This document shows, one piece after another, positions 5,260 through 5,650 of a DNA stretch of 5,650 nucleotides (position 1 is its first letter; the number at the start of each line of letters is the position of its first letter). This DNA is from Bacteroidota bacterium (GTDB taxonomy: Bacteria > Bacteroidota > Ignavibacteria > UBA10030 > UBA8401): positions 1 through 5,650 of the forward strand of contig DMPG01000040.1 of the NCBI GenBank assembly GCA_003456055.1, given 5' to 3'. The notes under the pieces were generated by a model, which had not been told where the DNA came from, did no database searches, and saw only the letters and a list, made by a program, of their open reading frames with translations. Both the position numbers and the translations under genes were made by a program.

Positions 5260-5454
5260 TCAATCGTGATGTTCCGCCGGAGTCAATCCTTCGGCGCCGG
5301 GAAGTTTTCCGACGAGCATCTGCGGATTGTGGATAAGCACCGGTAAATGCTGCGGACAAATATGATACATTTTATTTTGAAACAACAGTGCGAGCAATGG
5401 AATCTCTTCCTGTGTTCGCTGACAGGAAACGCATGATGGTTGTTGTGGAGACAT
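5260..5454 (-). CDS. Small conserved-looking Cys/His protein, possible zinc ribbon
   Basis: 64-residue protein of unknown function. Seen: a CVSC knuckle at 8-11 and CPQH at 33-36, giving a C-x2-C...C-x2-H set of four ligands 21 residues apart, as in small zinc-binding ribbons. Between them lies a beta-like hydrophobic stretch EIPLLALLFQNKMYHI (17-32). A C-terminal part HLPVLIHNPQMLVGKLPG (36-53) and an acidic, His-rich tail EHHD follow. No signal peptide or membrane segment. The start at 5454 has TAGGA 4 nt upstream and its frame is uninterrupted. The sequence pattern looks like a real folded protein rather than chance, and it resembles small hypothetical proteins I recall from Bacteroidota/Chlorobi-type genomes, though I cannot name a family. 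It heads the five-gene run, 29 nt before the DUF1569 gene. It could be a metal-binding adaptor or regulator; that is guesswork. Confidence 0.78.
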   Translation of the reverse strand: MSPQQPSCVSCQRTQEEIPLLALLFQNKMYHICPQHLPVLIHNPQMLVGKLPGAEGLTPAEHHD

Positions 5455-5458
5455 ACTG

Positions 5459-5463
5459 TCCTA
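5459..5463 (-). promoter_or_regulatory. Shine-Dalgarno of the small Cys/His gene
   Basis: TAGGA on the minus strand, 4 nt before the ATG at 5454. The spacing is a little short but the motif supports this start and the reality of the 64-residue gene. The surrounding 47-nt gap (5455-5501) to the upstream membrane-protein stop is very AT-rich, includes the palindrome TTAATTAA (5498-5505) and shows no clear promoter or terminator. The upstream gene may therefore belong to the same transcript. Confidence 0.4.
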
Positions 5464-5501
5464 ATGATATTCAATTAATGAAAAGTAAAGCGTATTGTTA
5501 A

Positions 5502-5650
5502 TTAAACTGAAATTATTTCCGTTCTATTTTTATCAATCCACCACGCCCATAGCACAAAGAGCCACATTGCATTTCCTGCAACAGCGATCATATCAACATT
5601 GGGCGGAGGCGGACCAAGAAGATTTCCGACATGCATAATAACGAGAAACG
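5502..5650 (-). CDS. Membrane protein, C-terminal 48 residues
   Basis: An open frame enters from the right edge and ends with TAA at 5502-5504, giving the last 48 residues of a protein. Seen: FLVIMHVGNLLGPPPPNVDM with a four-proline turn, then a hydrophobic aromatic helix MIAVAGNAMWLFVLWAWW, and a short charged tail IDKNRTEIISV. This is the pattern of an integral membrane protein ending with a transmembrane helix and a cytoplasmic tail. The frame has no stop across the whole visible part while the other two minus frames are broken early. The family cannot be named from this fragment. It lies 47 nt upstream of the small Cys/His gene and could be the first visible member of the same operon. Confidence 0.72.
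   Translation of the reverse strand, partial: FLVIMHVGNLLGPPPPNVDMIAVAGNAMWLFVLWAWWIDKNRTEIISV

Noticed and set aside
5231..5359. 43-residue N-terminal extension of the DUF1569 protein
   Set aside because: It overlaps the coding sequence of the small Cys/His gene in another frame and does not fit the family's usual N-terminus, which begins at MKSIFEKEA.
1..5650. Mobile element, CRISPR array, tRNA/rRNA, toxin-antitoxin or phage-defence system
   Set aside because: No terminal repeats with a transposase, no regularly spaced repeats, no cloverleaf or rRNA-like sequence, and every long frame on the coding strand fits a common cellular protein family or an unknown small protein.

Overview
The window looks like an ordinary chromosomal stretch from a Gram-negative bacterium, roughly low-to-mid 40s % GC by eye. 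All ten protein genes I can support lie on the minus strand, so transcription runs from high to low coordinates. A lipobox-bearing hydrolase and an RND/ABC-type periplasmic adaptor point to a Gram-negative envelope. The protein set (BstA-like DinB protein, DUF1569, DHCW-type cupin, AHSA1-type SRPBCC, YdeI/OmdA, a small CxxC protein) together with AT-rich leaders and mostly weak Shine-Dalgarno sites would fit the Bacteroidota/Ignavibacteriota/Chlorobi side of the tree. That placement is inference from protein flavour only.

Layout in transcription order. (1) 5650-5502: the C-terminal end of a small membrane protein. (2) 5454-3390: a tight run of five small genes with gaps of 29, 9, 20 and 9 nt: a 64-residue Cys/His protein, a DUF1569 (DinB-like) protein, a DHCW-type cupin, an SRPBCC/AHSA1 protein and a YdeI/OmdA protein. 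This looks like one operon of stand-alone small domains. (3) 3389-3096: a regulatory gap with a small dyad, a palindrome, a good sigma70-type extended -10 promoter (TTGACT-N17-TACACT, preceded by TG) and a leader of about 130 nt. (4) 3095-2124: a mannose-1-phosphate guanylyltransferase-like nucleotidyltransferase with a strong AGGAGG site. (5) 2123-1977: a gap holding a weak terminator-like hairpin and an exact 11-bp inverted repeat, one arm of which contains the ribosome binding site of the next gene. (6) 1976-785: a BstA/YfiT-like DinB protein and an SGNH/GDSL lipoprotein, 4 nt apart and probably coupled. (7) 784-564: an AT-rich gap with four GTCAAAA heptamers. (8) 563-1: the N-terminal 187 residues of an HlyD-type efflux adaptor that runs off the left edge.

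The genes do not form an obvious single pathway. The five-gene operon and the DinB/SGNH pair look like small-molecule or stress-handling functions, the nucleotidyltransferase feeds GDP-mannose or a related sugar into surface glycan synthesis, and the adaptor belongs to an export system. I see no CRISPR array, mobile element, tRNA or rRNA, and no clear evidence for a new defence or other exotic system. The observations most worth checking are the inverted repeat that could hide the DinB-gene ribosome binding site, and the uncharacterised Cys/His mini-protein at the head of the five-gene operon.
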